DNA from: Collybiopsis luxurians FD-317 M1
Taxonomy: Eukaryota > Basidiomycota > Agaricomycetes > Agaricales > Omphalotaceae
NCBI GenBank assembly: GCA_000827265.1
Contig: KN834793.1
Coordinates: 323,753 to 387,752 of the forward strand
Length of the DNA: 64,000 bases
Direction of reading: 5' to 3'
In this document: positions 44,537-54,511 of the stretch, in pieces
Numbering within the stretch: the stretch's first letter is position 1
Layout: every line of letters starts with the position of its first letter
Notes under the pieces: generated by a model
Seen by the model: only the letters and a program-made list of their open reading frames with translations
Databases searched by the model: none
What the model was told of the DNA's origin: nothing
Position numbers and translations under genes: made by a program

Positions 44537-45249
44537 AACAGGACACAGCTATCAGCATAGCATTCCACTCAAAATCTAAACGTCCTCCCAGATTTATTCA
44601 TTCATTTATTTCTTTCCCATGATCACTGTATAATGTATCTCTCCCCGACGCATTTATCTTTATGAACTACCTAAAAGTACGCTTATTGACGACCATCTTA
44701 CGACCTTGATATTAGTTTTGTATATACAAATCTAAGTAATGAGCACGCTTACCTGTTCGCTTGTGTTCCCTTTACCACGGAGGGAGAGGTGTCAGGCTGC
44801 CGCACCCTCCTCCCCTATCTACTTTATGTTATTCTGGTCCTCTGACCGAGCACGTCCCCATATATTTCCCTACGTACAGAAGGCACTACCTGTAGATACA
44901 ACATCCCCCACAGATACCCTCAGGAGGAACACACCAGCGAAAGGAGCACAACTAGTTATTGTTGCGGCTCCCCGCTCCTTAGTACTTAGCCTTACTTACT
45001 TGCGGCAATGAAGAGTTAAAAAAAACTTTAAAAAAAACCTGTTCGCTTGCTTGTGCTCGTATGACAAATTTGTATTGGTCAACTTTTAAGCGCCCGGGTC
45101 CGCCCCGGGAACGAAAATTTCTTCCCAATTCAGTAAGCGCCCGTGTTTCTTTCTTTCTCTCCTCCAATTTTGCTTTTCTCCACAATACTCGGCTTCAGGC
45201 CGCTGTGCCCAGGGCCACTTTTATCCAAACACTTTTCTCTCTCTTTCTG
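44537..45249. other. intergenic, no gene supported
   Basis: About 0.7 kb, AT-rich near 44580-44720 (3' flank) and pyrimidine-rich near 45145-45249 (CTTTCTTTCTCTCC), typical of a fungal promoter before the NOPCHAP1-like gene. Confidence 0.45.
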
Positions 45250-46319
45250 ATGGTCATGGACGACGAACGAGCTGTAGGCGTTGACGGTGGCAATCTGAAC
45301 GGTGCGGTCTATGATTCGGGAAATGGACCTGGAACACGGAGGAGTCAAAAGGTCGAAAGACTGGAAGTGGAAGACGAGGATGCGAGAGCCCAAAGGCTTC
45401 GTAAGTTCGGAGGTTGACCAGATCTTTCTGTCTGTAAACCTCATTATCTTTTCAGAGTCCATTTTCGAGAGACTTAACTCTGGTACTCCTTTATCTTCTG
45501 GACCGACGACAGGAAATGGACTGGGAATGCCCAACTTCCAATTTGAGTTTGGTGACCGCAAAACTTGGGCCGTTCAGCCTCCTTCAGAGCGTACGTACAC
45601 CCCCTTATCTCTGGTTTTCCCTTCTTCTAAAAATACCGATACGTATTTAGTTCTCTCTCGTGTTCAAGCTTTTCTCCCCCAAATGGAAGCATCGAACGCG
45701 ATACTAACTCAACGTGCCCAAGCGGACCCCCAAAGCATCGATATGGAACACGTAGAGGACGGTGCGGAGCAGTACATTGAGATGGTACGCTTATCTTTCA
45801 GGCCATCTGTGCAGTATTTCGTATTGACGGATTTGGTCTTATTCCCTCGTTTCTTATCTTCCTTGCCCCTTGTCCCTTTGTACCGTGACTTCTGCGCCAC
45901 ACTAAAAGAATCTAGGCCTTGGTGTGTTCGACATGAAACCGAAAGGACATTCTGGAAATCAAGACACAGAGATGACTGATTCCTCTTCCTCTTCATCTTC
46001 ATCATCATCGTCGTCCTCAATGTCCAGTTCCTCCTCCAGTTCTGACTCTTTAGACTCTGACGAAGACTCTGACGCAGACTCCGACTCTGATCTAGACTCG
46101 GAAGAGATCCTCTCCTCTTTCATCCCAACTAGTTTGCTCTCTCGCTCCTCTTCTTCCTCATCTAGCGACTCTTTCCGTTCTTCGGTTTCCGACGGAAAGC
46201 AAAGGGTACAAAGGTTGATACGGCCGCTACCACGGCGAAACGGGTCGTCAGTGTCTTCTCAGCCAAGGCCAAGCATCGTAGTGCTCAATGAGACAGTGAA
46301 CGATTCGCTAATGGAGTGA
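45250..46319 (+). CDS. NOPCHAP1-like box C/D snoRNP assembly factor (DUF4598-type)
   Basis: Four exons: 45250-45400, 45456-45590, 45669-45784 and 45909-46319 (813 nt, 270 aa). The core FLPQMEASNAIL..., DIDMEHVEDG-like region and YIEMNLGLGVFDMK match the small family of NOP protein chaperone 1 (human C12orf45), including the order motif, short acidic linker, then long Ser/Asp-rich acidic tail (~residues 150-220). The acceptor at 45908 was chosen because it restores NLGLGVF. The human protein bridges NOP58 and the R2TP complex during box C/D snoRNP assembly, and the fungal role is inferred. The C-terminal 40 residues are basic. The assignment rests on a short motif, so it is moderate. Confidence 0.68.
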
Positions 46320-46874
46320 AGTGACGCTACGACTATTTTTTCGAGCGGACTGTACTTTCGCGGGCTATATGTATGTGCCTTCTATTTTCCTACATGTATC
46401 GTTCGTATTTTTTGCTACCATCGCACGAGGGGGTAATACTTTGTTCATCAAGTCGGTGTTCTTTTTTTTTCATCCTCAATGTGGTGTTGGTGTGCTCATT
46501 GTGCCCATTGCTTGCTGTCATTTTGTAGCTGCTTAGTAGTAGTAGTAGTAGTAGTTTTTTGGCATGTACTTAATGTATATACGTTCCAATGATCTCAGCT
46601 CACTTTAATGCCGAAACTAAAAGGATAAATGAAAAACAAAAGAAATAGTGACAAACGCGCACCTGACTGTGACAGGCGCGCGCTCTCTGTTAACTCCGGC
46701 ATTTAGAGCCTTTCGTTTTATTACGCGAGCGGCGAAACATCTCAAACGTGAATAAGGAGGGGCGGGTGATTTGCTTTCTTCTTATACTTTACACACATGT
46801 CTATGGCTACGTGCTACATACATACAAACTTGCGGTATCCGAGTCGGCTGCCCTGCGGCAGGGCATGCTAGGGA
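46320..46874. other. convergent intergenic region with TAG microsatellite
   Basis: About 550 bp between two convergent 3' ends. A (TAG)7 run lies at 46534-46554. No gene seen. Confidence 0.5.
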
Positions 46875-48776
46875 TTACTTTGTTTCTTCTCCCTCATCAG
46901 CCTTCCCGAGTCCTTTTTCGGGGTTGGGAGCGAGGAACTGTTCAGCAGGGAGGAGCGTCAATTGGGGGTTCAGTGTCAGCCCGAATCCAGGGTCGTCCGA
47001 TATGTCGATCGATCCGCCGTGAGGGACGGGTTCGTTGGTGAAGAGGTTGCCGAAGACGGGGAGGATGGATTTGCCGTCTGGGGAGTTGGCGATGTCTGTC
47101 ACGAACGAACCGGTCAAAAAGGGGAATGGAGAAGATGGAGAGGGAGAGTGATTTTTACTTACATTCGCAGAAAGAACTATGTGCTTGGGACATGACGAAG
47201 TGGTAGGAACTATGGCGAGTGTTTTGATCAGCGGGTTTGCAGAAGGCTCGGACGGTTATGAGAGAGAAGACTGACTAAGGTCCACTTCCGTGCGGGATGA
47301 CTGGGATATCGTATGCGCTGGCCATTGCACTGATTTTCAGGAGCTGTTTAGAGTGGGACGGGAAAAAGGCCAAGAAAGTATTAATTTAGCCTCGATAACG
47401 ATTAGGCATATATAACATACCTCAGTCAACCCACCCATCCACATTACATCAGGCTGTAAGATATCTACCGCCCTTCCTTCAATAAGTTTCCGAAACCCAT
47501 ATCGACTGTATTCGTGTTCTCCTGTAGTCCATTTGACGTGAGGGAGGGCCTCTTTGAGGTACTTGTGTCCATCGAAATCGTCTGGGTGGAGGACCTGTGG
47601 ACGCGTGTATGTGCGTGAGAGAGAGTATGTAGATATGAACACGTACCTCCTCCCACCAGTTAATATCAATACCTTCATCGATAGCTCGTTTCGCCATTTC
47701 GATGGCGTATTGTACATTGAGAGACATCCACTACACATTGGGATAAAAAAAAATGAGTAATCCAAAATAAGAAAATATGCGAGTAACTCACACAATCTAC
47801 CATAATCGGATATCCCGGTCCAACCTTTTCGCGATGAGCTTTCAAAAAGTCGAGGTTTCTTCGCATGCTGTCAAACCCGTCGAGAGGGCTGTATGGAAGA
47901 GGGACTTTGGCTCCCCAGAAACCCATCCGGCGGGTTTCGGTGGGAAGAGGCCTACGAGTCAGATGAGTTGGTTATCGAAGGTGTGTTTTGCGTAAGAATC
48001 AGAATATCAGAATATTTCTACTCAGTGCTCACCCCGTGCAATAAAATGGAATCTTGTCTTTGGTACGTCCACCAATCAATTTCTATGCATTTGCTTGAGT
48101 GGAACGAAAAGTGATGAAAGAAATGATACAGACGTAAACAGGTTCGTCTCTGAGTTTTCCGAGGAGGTCCCAAATGGCAAGATCGACGACGCTTATCGCA
48201 GCCAAGGTGATACCTTTTCGGCCGTAAAACATGCTTGCGCGGAACATCTGGTCCCAGATACGGTTGGTGTCCCGAGGATCGGAGCCTACGACGAATCGAG
48301 TAAAATGTTCATTAATGAGCCAGCATGCAGGGGGACCGCCGAAGCCTGTAGCTACTCCTCTGTAGGATTGAAAGGGTGAAATAATAACATGAATAAGAGG
48401 TAACAAGAGAAAAGAGGGATAAAACTAACTTGGTACCGTCAGAAGCAGTGACTGTGACGACTAGAGAACCAAGGACACCGATACCCCAGCTTGTTCGGGA
48501 ATGTCTATACTGCTCATAGCCTGACATGGGGTTACTGATAGGGCTCTGTATAACCTCGTTGGTCAATCCGGAGCCACATTTACATCCCACAGCTCGAACT
48601 CACGTCTATAATCCAATGTCCTTGCTGCAATAATTACGTCTCATCAGTAAAACATTGAAAACGGGGAACCTATAGCAAGTTAATACTACCTTTTGCCTAT
48701 GATAATCTCCTCCATCTCCGACTTGGGATATGATAAAAGTTTCAACTTTCTCGATGGTAGGGAAAGCTTTAGGCAT
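46875..48776 (-). CDS. L-rhamnonate dehydratase-like enolase-superfamily enzyme
   Basis: Eleven exons on the minus strand: 48776-48690, 48624-48604, 48545-48430, 48359-48134, 48082-48033, 47951-47792, 47730-47647, 47594-47421, 47343-47276, 47209-47163 and 47095-46875 (1254 nt, 417 aa). It has the mandelate-racemase/RhmD layout. The N-terminal capping domain contains GVATGFGGPPACW. The barrel has metal ligands in IMVDCWMS (Asp), WWEEVL (Glu) and TTGEHEYSRYG (Glu), then QPDVMWMGG, and the general-base His in VIPHGSGPYS. The family dehydrates L-rhamnonate to 2-keto-3-deoxy-L-rhamnonate in the non-phosphorylated rhamnose pathway (fungal LRA3). Another sugar-acid substrate is possible. Cytosolic, no signal peptide. 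Intact. Confidence 0.83.
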
Positions 48777-49053
48777 TGTGTTGTCAAGCGGTTTCTCTGA
48801 GAGAACCTTATTTTATACTCACCAGCTATCGACCGGTCGGAACTGCACCCGTCTTATGACCATTAGTTTTTTCACCAGTGAAGAACTTGTGCTTTCGAAT
48901 TTTATTTGCCAGTGCGGCGCAAACTCTTCCGGCCCGGCGAGTTGTCCGGTGATCCGGACCGAAGGCCGGACCAGCGCTGCACAGGCTAAGCGCCCATTAA
49001 ACGCGTCATCCATCTTTCAATCCATCTTTCAATCCACAATCTACTCGTACAGA
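48777..49053. promoter_or_regulatory. shared divergent promoter, rhamnonate dehydratase-like / UBX genes
   Basis: Only 277 bp separate the two divergent starts. It contains palindrome-like CCGGTCGGAAC near 48834 and CCGGACCGAAGGCCGGACC near 48952, GC-rich sites that could bind zinc-cluster regulators. No TATA box. A duplicated TCCATCTTTCAA(TCCA) lies just before the UBX ATG. Confidence 0.4.
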
Positions 49054-50620
49054 ATGGCTGGCGACAAGGAAACTCTTTTGTCAATGGGCTTTGACCCAGC
49101 TCGGGTTGAATGTATGCAGAAAAATTTCTTCGCCAACTCTGTAACCTTGTCTCACTCTATCATGTACATTGTAGGGGCATTGAAAGCAACCGGTAATCGA
49201 GGTCTTCAACCTGCAATGGACCATATCCTCGAGAACGAATCAAAGCCTGTTCCAGCTATGGACAGCGTCTCAGAATCGTCTGCAGCAGCTGGAGGGTCCG
49301 CGAATGCGGACGATGATGATGAGGATGCAGATGCCTTGCGAGATTTGGGAGTTGGGGCTGCTGCTGCCGTTGAAGCCAAGGTCAGAGTTAATACTAGCTA
49401 CTCGGAGGATGATATAGGAGAGGTCCTGAACTGAGCTGTGACTCATAGAGTATCAAATGCTCTCAATGTGGCAAAATATTCAAGAATACGGCTTTGGCGA
49501 ATTATCATGCTGAGAAGAGTGGTCATGATCAGTTTGAGGAATCTACCGAAGAGGTCTCTTCTTGCACTGTTAGATCGTTCTTTTCAACTAAAGTCTTTCA
49601 CTTTCAGGTCAAGCCATTGACAGAGGAAGAGAAGAAAGAAAAACTTGCTGAACTGCGCGCAAAGATGGCGGAGAAGCGCTCTCGTCAATCAATTCAAGAC
49701 GCTGCGGACGCAAAAGCCAATGAGAATTTGAGACGGAAAGCTGGAAAGGTATGTTTGTACGGCGGGGGTGTAGTTATACCGTATGACCTACCTCATACCC
49801 ATTCCTTCGCAGGACTTGCACAAAATAAAAGAAGAACTGCAAGCGAAAGAGGCGCTCAAGGAAGCAGCGCAAAAGAAACAAGGTGCGTTTGGTTGTCATA
49901 CTTAGTCCTGTCACTTACTTCGTTTTCTAACAATTTCATTCATTTCATCCTTCAGATAAAATTAACGATGCCAAAGCTCGCGCAGCTGTCAAAGCGCAGA
50001 TTGAGGCCGATAAAAAGGTCCGTGCAGAGAAAGCTGCCAAGGAGAAAGCTCTCCGTGAAGGACGGCCTATAGAGGATGCAGGGACATCATCGACGTCTGC
50101 ATCAGCTACGTCTGCATCAGCTACGTCGGCTCCTTCATCGTCCGCTGGTGCTGGTATGGCAAGCAAGGATTTCAAAGAGACCCGACTTCAGATTCGCATG
50201 TCTACCGGGGGTCAGCCATACACGACCACACTACCTAGCGATTCGCGTAGGGCACATCTTTCCGTTTCCATTCACTCTTCTAATATTCTCATTCGCTTCT
50301 AGCGCTGAGTGAAGTAGCAGAATTTATTGCCGCACAGACTCTGAGCGTCAGTGTGGATACCGTTACCTTTGCACAACACTTTCCAAGGTTCGTCCTTTCC
50401 TTTCTACATATAAAGGACTTTATTCCTCACCTCACTCCCCCCATTCATTCTGAACGGACAGAAAAACCTTCTCGCGTTCTGATTTCTCTAAATCTCTTCG
50501 GGAACTTGGATTGACACCATCTGCTGTACGTTCCCGCAACTCGTGTCTAGGTCTGGGTGTTTGTCATTCACTTTACTTACGTGTTTTATTATTATTTAGG
50601 TTCTCATTGCCACACCTTGA
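49054..50620 (+). CDS. UBA/UBX-domain protein with C2H2 zinc finger (UBXN1-like)
   Basis: Nine exons: 49054-49111, 49175-49380, 49449-49553, 49608-49748, 49813-49882, 49956-50246, 50303-50387, 50462-50525 and 50600-50620 (1041 nt, 346 aa). The N-terminal UBA domain (LLSMGFDPARVEWALKATGN, residues ~5-42) gains its Trp across intron 1. A C2H2 finger follows (Cys 92 and 95, His 108 and 114), then a charged coiled coil (~125-215), a Ser/Ala linker, and a C-terminal UBX domain (~250-346, with TRLQIRMSTGGQ and FPRKTFSRSD). The order UBA, finger, coiled coil, UBX is that of UBXN1/SAKS1-type adaptors, which link ubiquitylated substrates to Cdc48/p97. The exon 6/7 join (giving SDSPLSEVAEF) is the least certain. 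Confidence 0.82.
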
Positions 50621-51135
50621 CTGGGTAACATAACCGAGGGTGCTAAATGTCAAGTAAAAACTTGTCTAAAAGTTGGGATAAATAAGTGTGTAAATCGTCT
50701 AGTTTGTGATGTTGTCTACCTATGTTAGGAGCGGGATTGTTGAATATATAAATGCACATCTTAACGTTGTATTACTGTGGTTCTGACTCCTTTGCTTCGA
50801 ATTTCCCGAATGGGAAAGTCAATTTCCTCCGAAATGTCAGTTCGTAAAGCTACAAAATTAGCCTACCATTTTTCAGTAAAAAGTGTTGTTTGTCAACGGT
50901 CTGGTCCTTCTCTGTCTTCCATCCTTTCCGTTCTGTTCGTCGACCGCAAAGCTGGGCCAGGCTCAGGGTCTGGTCCAGGACCAACACCAGGTACTTTTCG
51001 CACTCGGCAGAGAGCTGACAATCTAACTGTGCAGCTTGAGTGACAAAGAACGAGCCACAGCTTAATGCGACGGCGCCGAAAAAAAAAAAAAAGCAAAAAA
51101 AAAAAAAGAAAGAAAAAAAACAAAATATCGTCATG
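50621..51135. other. convergent intergenic region with A-rich tract
   Basis: About 515 bp between convergent 3' ends. It holds a nearly pure A tract at 51079-51125, broken only by single G/C bases, and a TATATAAATGCACATC run near 50744. No gene found. Confidence 0.5.
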
Positions 51136-52965
51136 CTATCGTTCTTCCGCGTAATCATCAATCATAATCTCCCCCGTCACAGATCCCACAGCGACGCGCC
51201 CCTCGCCCTCATCCATCGCCACCCGATTCCAATCGTCCGATTCATGCGCTGCGAAAACGATCGAAGCTGCCCTTTGCGAATTTTGATCCCCAGTAGTACT
51301 AGCCTCAGGCTCCCGCCCCTCGATCTCGTCTCCACTTCCTCTTATGTTATAGCGTTCTGCGGCAAAAGAGGATGAATAAGAGCAAGGAGACGGCCGGCGA
51401 GAGGGCTCCAACAACATAATCCCCGCCAACCTCTGTCCAACGTCCCCATGGTAAAAATAATCCTCCGTGTGACTGTCGAGCCAGACAGCCGTCCCGTACC
51501 GTCCCAGCGCCATGTCGGTGATTGCAAAGAGGCGGACGGGAGAAACGATCGTCTGCGATGACACCGGGGGGAATTCGTATGGGAGATTATTTGGGTTGAT
51601 GGTCATATGAACGCTGCTGTAGTCGTTTGTGTTGTTTGAGACTGATGGACTGATACTAGTACTACCGTCTGAGGAAGATAACGGGACGTAGGAAGGATTA
51701 GGGTGAAGGATGAAATGGTGCAACATATTCACGGGCCATGGAAATAGACTGGAATAGCGAATCAGAATATTGATCGTGCTGGGTTTGGACTTCGAAGTGA
51801 CGTCGTTTGAGTTGGAGTGACCATGACGGGCGGATGAAGGGGATATTTGACGTTCCATGCAGCAGCTGTCGATTCTCCATGGAAATTCGAAGAGCTGCAC
51901 GGGAGATAGAGGGACCGAGGGGGGGTGTCGGCCGGCGCGAAAATCATGCAAGGCGTAGAGGGCCAGAGTTTTGGTTCGGAGGATGAGAGTATAGTCGTCA
52001 TAGATGATGGCTTGAAAACTGTCGGGCTATAGAGCACGTATACGTATACCATCAGAAGGAAAGCGTAGAATGAGAAAACAAAAGCAACAAAATTTTTACC
52101 TGATTTTGGAAGGCAGGGTTATTGTCTTCAAGCGTAATTTCGTATGGTGGTCGAGTTATATCCAGCATCTTGATATCATTATTTGGAGAACGAAAAATCA
52201 TCGTGGTCCCTGCGAGGCATAAAATACTCCTCGCCTCCGTACTTAAAGTGAACAGCGTTACGAACGCCGAGTCCGGGCTCGATGCAGAGGAGTCAAAGGC
52301 CAGCACCTCGACGCTGTGGGTAAAACAAGGTCCATTTAGCGCGTCACATGAAAGAAGAATCCCTAGGCTTACTGGGGGGTCCTTATCGCCGTTAATCCAG
52401 TACCATTTGGATCTGAATTCACGGCATATCCTCCAAACCATTGCACCCTCCGTCGAGCTATGCACTTCAACGTGTTCAACTCCCAGCATTCGACTGTCAG
52501 CATACGTGGCTCGACTCGACTCATCAGAGAAAATGACAACAAACATGATTCTCCGTCGAGTGTGATAAAATGAAGAGACGTAATACGTGCTTGGGGTTCG
52601 GAGACAGCGATATACCGCCGTCGCCTGACTATGGGCGAGGCTGATGTCCAGTTGCGGTGGAGAAGCAGGCAAGTCTTTACCCACTTTTCGAGCTGGGCAG
52701 CATTGAGACGATCGACGTCGAGGTGGGGCGGTGTAGGAATATTGTGGGCCCATATTTCCGTACGCAAGAGAGAGATCCAGAGTCCCCGTAGACGAGTAAT
52801 GGAGTAAAAGCTCCTACACACCTAGAATTGCGGGTCATCAGTACTGCTCGCTGCAAGATCATGGACAAGAAGCATTGCACATACTTTTCTCACCGAGAGA
52901 ACATCGTAGAGGGAGAGCCATCGGAATATGGTCACATAAATGTCTTCAGGAAGACTAGGTATCAT
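51136..52965 (-). CDS. F-box protein, uncharacterised agaricomycete type
   Basis: Four exons on the minus strand: 52965-52885, 52821-52373, 52313-52100 and 52026-51136 (1635 nt, 544 aa). The F-box lies at the N-terminus (LPEDIYVTIFRWL, VLSVRKVCRSFYSI; residues ~4-45), with the second half on exon 2. The rest has beta-rich segments resembling a degenerate WD/propeller region common in agaricomycete F-box proteins (for example YIAVSEPQARITSLHFI, AIIYDDYTLILRTKTLALY). It should recruit substrates to an SCF ubiquitin ligase through Skp1, which is inferred from the F-box alone. The ATG at 52965 was preferred because upstream codons in frame lack an ATG. Intact. Confidence 0.75.
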
Positions 52966-54511
52966 TTGAAGGCAAGAGGCAGAAGGAATCGAGTCGAAGA
53001 CTCGAGAAGAAGAAGGAATCAATCTGCGAACAAGCACTGTGTCGAATTTAATCTCCTATTCAAGTCAAAATTCCCAGCGAGCGTACCCATACAATTTTTT
53101 TTGAAAATATCGTAGCCGCTTGTTTTTACCCCCAACTGAGCTTAAAGTGGGTCGTACAGATGAGGAGGGAGAGCAGTCGCAAAAGGTTTCATTACCAGAA
53201 ACCTCGTTCCGATTTTATGCGACTGGAAATTCTTAAAGAGGCAACTTTGATCAGCGCACAGATCCCTGACTCAGTGGCGGTCTAAAATCATAAATGACCG
53301 CTTCCTCGGGCCTGGGCCTGCTCCTCAAATATTTACTAGAGCTGGAGCTTTTCAAGCTTATTCTTACATACACTATACGGTATATAGAAAATCTGGAAGT
53401 CTAGAAATTTATGTAGAAAACATACGACTTTCCCGGATGTATGTACCTTGAAATGCCCAGTGTACGATGAAATCGCACAAATCCAGGAGATCGGGGTATT
53501 TCCTCCAATATCTACTGTACAACTTAGGTAAAATGTGGCTGAAATATTTATGATAGTAGAGTTCCGAAGCGCCTGCGGTAATATCAGTGCTGGGTTGCTA
53601 TGCAGCTGCCTCTGAGTGTATGTATGCCCGAGTGCATGTTTTCTCCGCTTAACTCAAGCGTTGACACGAGAAAATAATTGGTCGACGTTCTCGAAGGTTC
53701 TTGAATGGGTTCGCACTGAAGGAGACTCTGAAACAAGTCAGCAAAAAGAATTGCGATACCGGCTGCGACCGCGCGGCGAGGTTCAAAGACCACGATCCAA
53801 ACGGGAATTCAGCCCGGTAAAGGAAGAAAATATCGGTCGATGATAAGAGTCACAGACGAGGTGTAGGCGAAAACAAGTTAGGCAAAAGCATTCTGATAGT
53901 AGTCCTTTAAGCAAGGTACTTGGAGCGAACGGTGCACAGGAATATGTATGTGGAACGTGGAGACGGATCCGAAGCGAAGAAGGTACAGCAGCAGCCTTTG
54001 ATATCGTGCACGAAAAGAAGCCTCTTGGGATCTACATAGACGCTGCCTGCCCTGACTGTTGGGATACGCAAGGAACCGAAGATACCGAGATATTCGGATG
54101 ATGAATGACGAAAGAGTGTGTACCATCAGTTGCCACCGGAACAAACCACATTTGATTCCAACCCTGCCCGCCGAAACTCACTTCCCAAGAGGGATGCCAG
54201 TAACACCCTATAGAAAAAAAAAAATTGAACGCAAATGTTACGAGGAGAAGCATTTCAATGCTCTGTACCAGTCGCTGAACAAAGTCCTGACCAAAATGCA
54301 TCAAATCATCGGACCAAAATAACAGGCGCCACACACGGACCAATACTCCATACCAATCACATACGCCAGGACTAATTAGTACAGAAAAAATACTGAAATC
54401 CGAATTGAGGAGTTGGAAGGCCCGGTGTCGGTATCACCGGTTATTTTGAAAGACTGCACGTCGGGAACAACAGAGTGAAACAGCCGTTCGAAGAGATATA
54501 CACGGGCGCAA
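52966..54511. other. intergenic, no gene supported
   Basis: About 1.5 kb. A minus-strand stretch near 53880-54343 has composition somewhat like protein (WHPSWEVSFGGQGWNQMWF) but no start, splice pattern or family I recognise. It may be a relic. AT-rich otherwise. Confidence 0.4.

Noticed and set aside
51079..51125. Long A tract considered as the poly(A) tail of a retroposed gene
   Set aside because: No intronless gene copy or target-site duplication is next to it. It lies in a convergent 3' intergenic region where A-rich runs are common.
54032..54343. Minus-strand frame with a hydrophobic start and GGQGWNQMWF-like segment
   Set aside because: No family, splice structure or promoter could be supported. 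Kept only as a possible relic in the intergenic entry.
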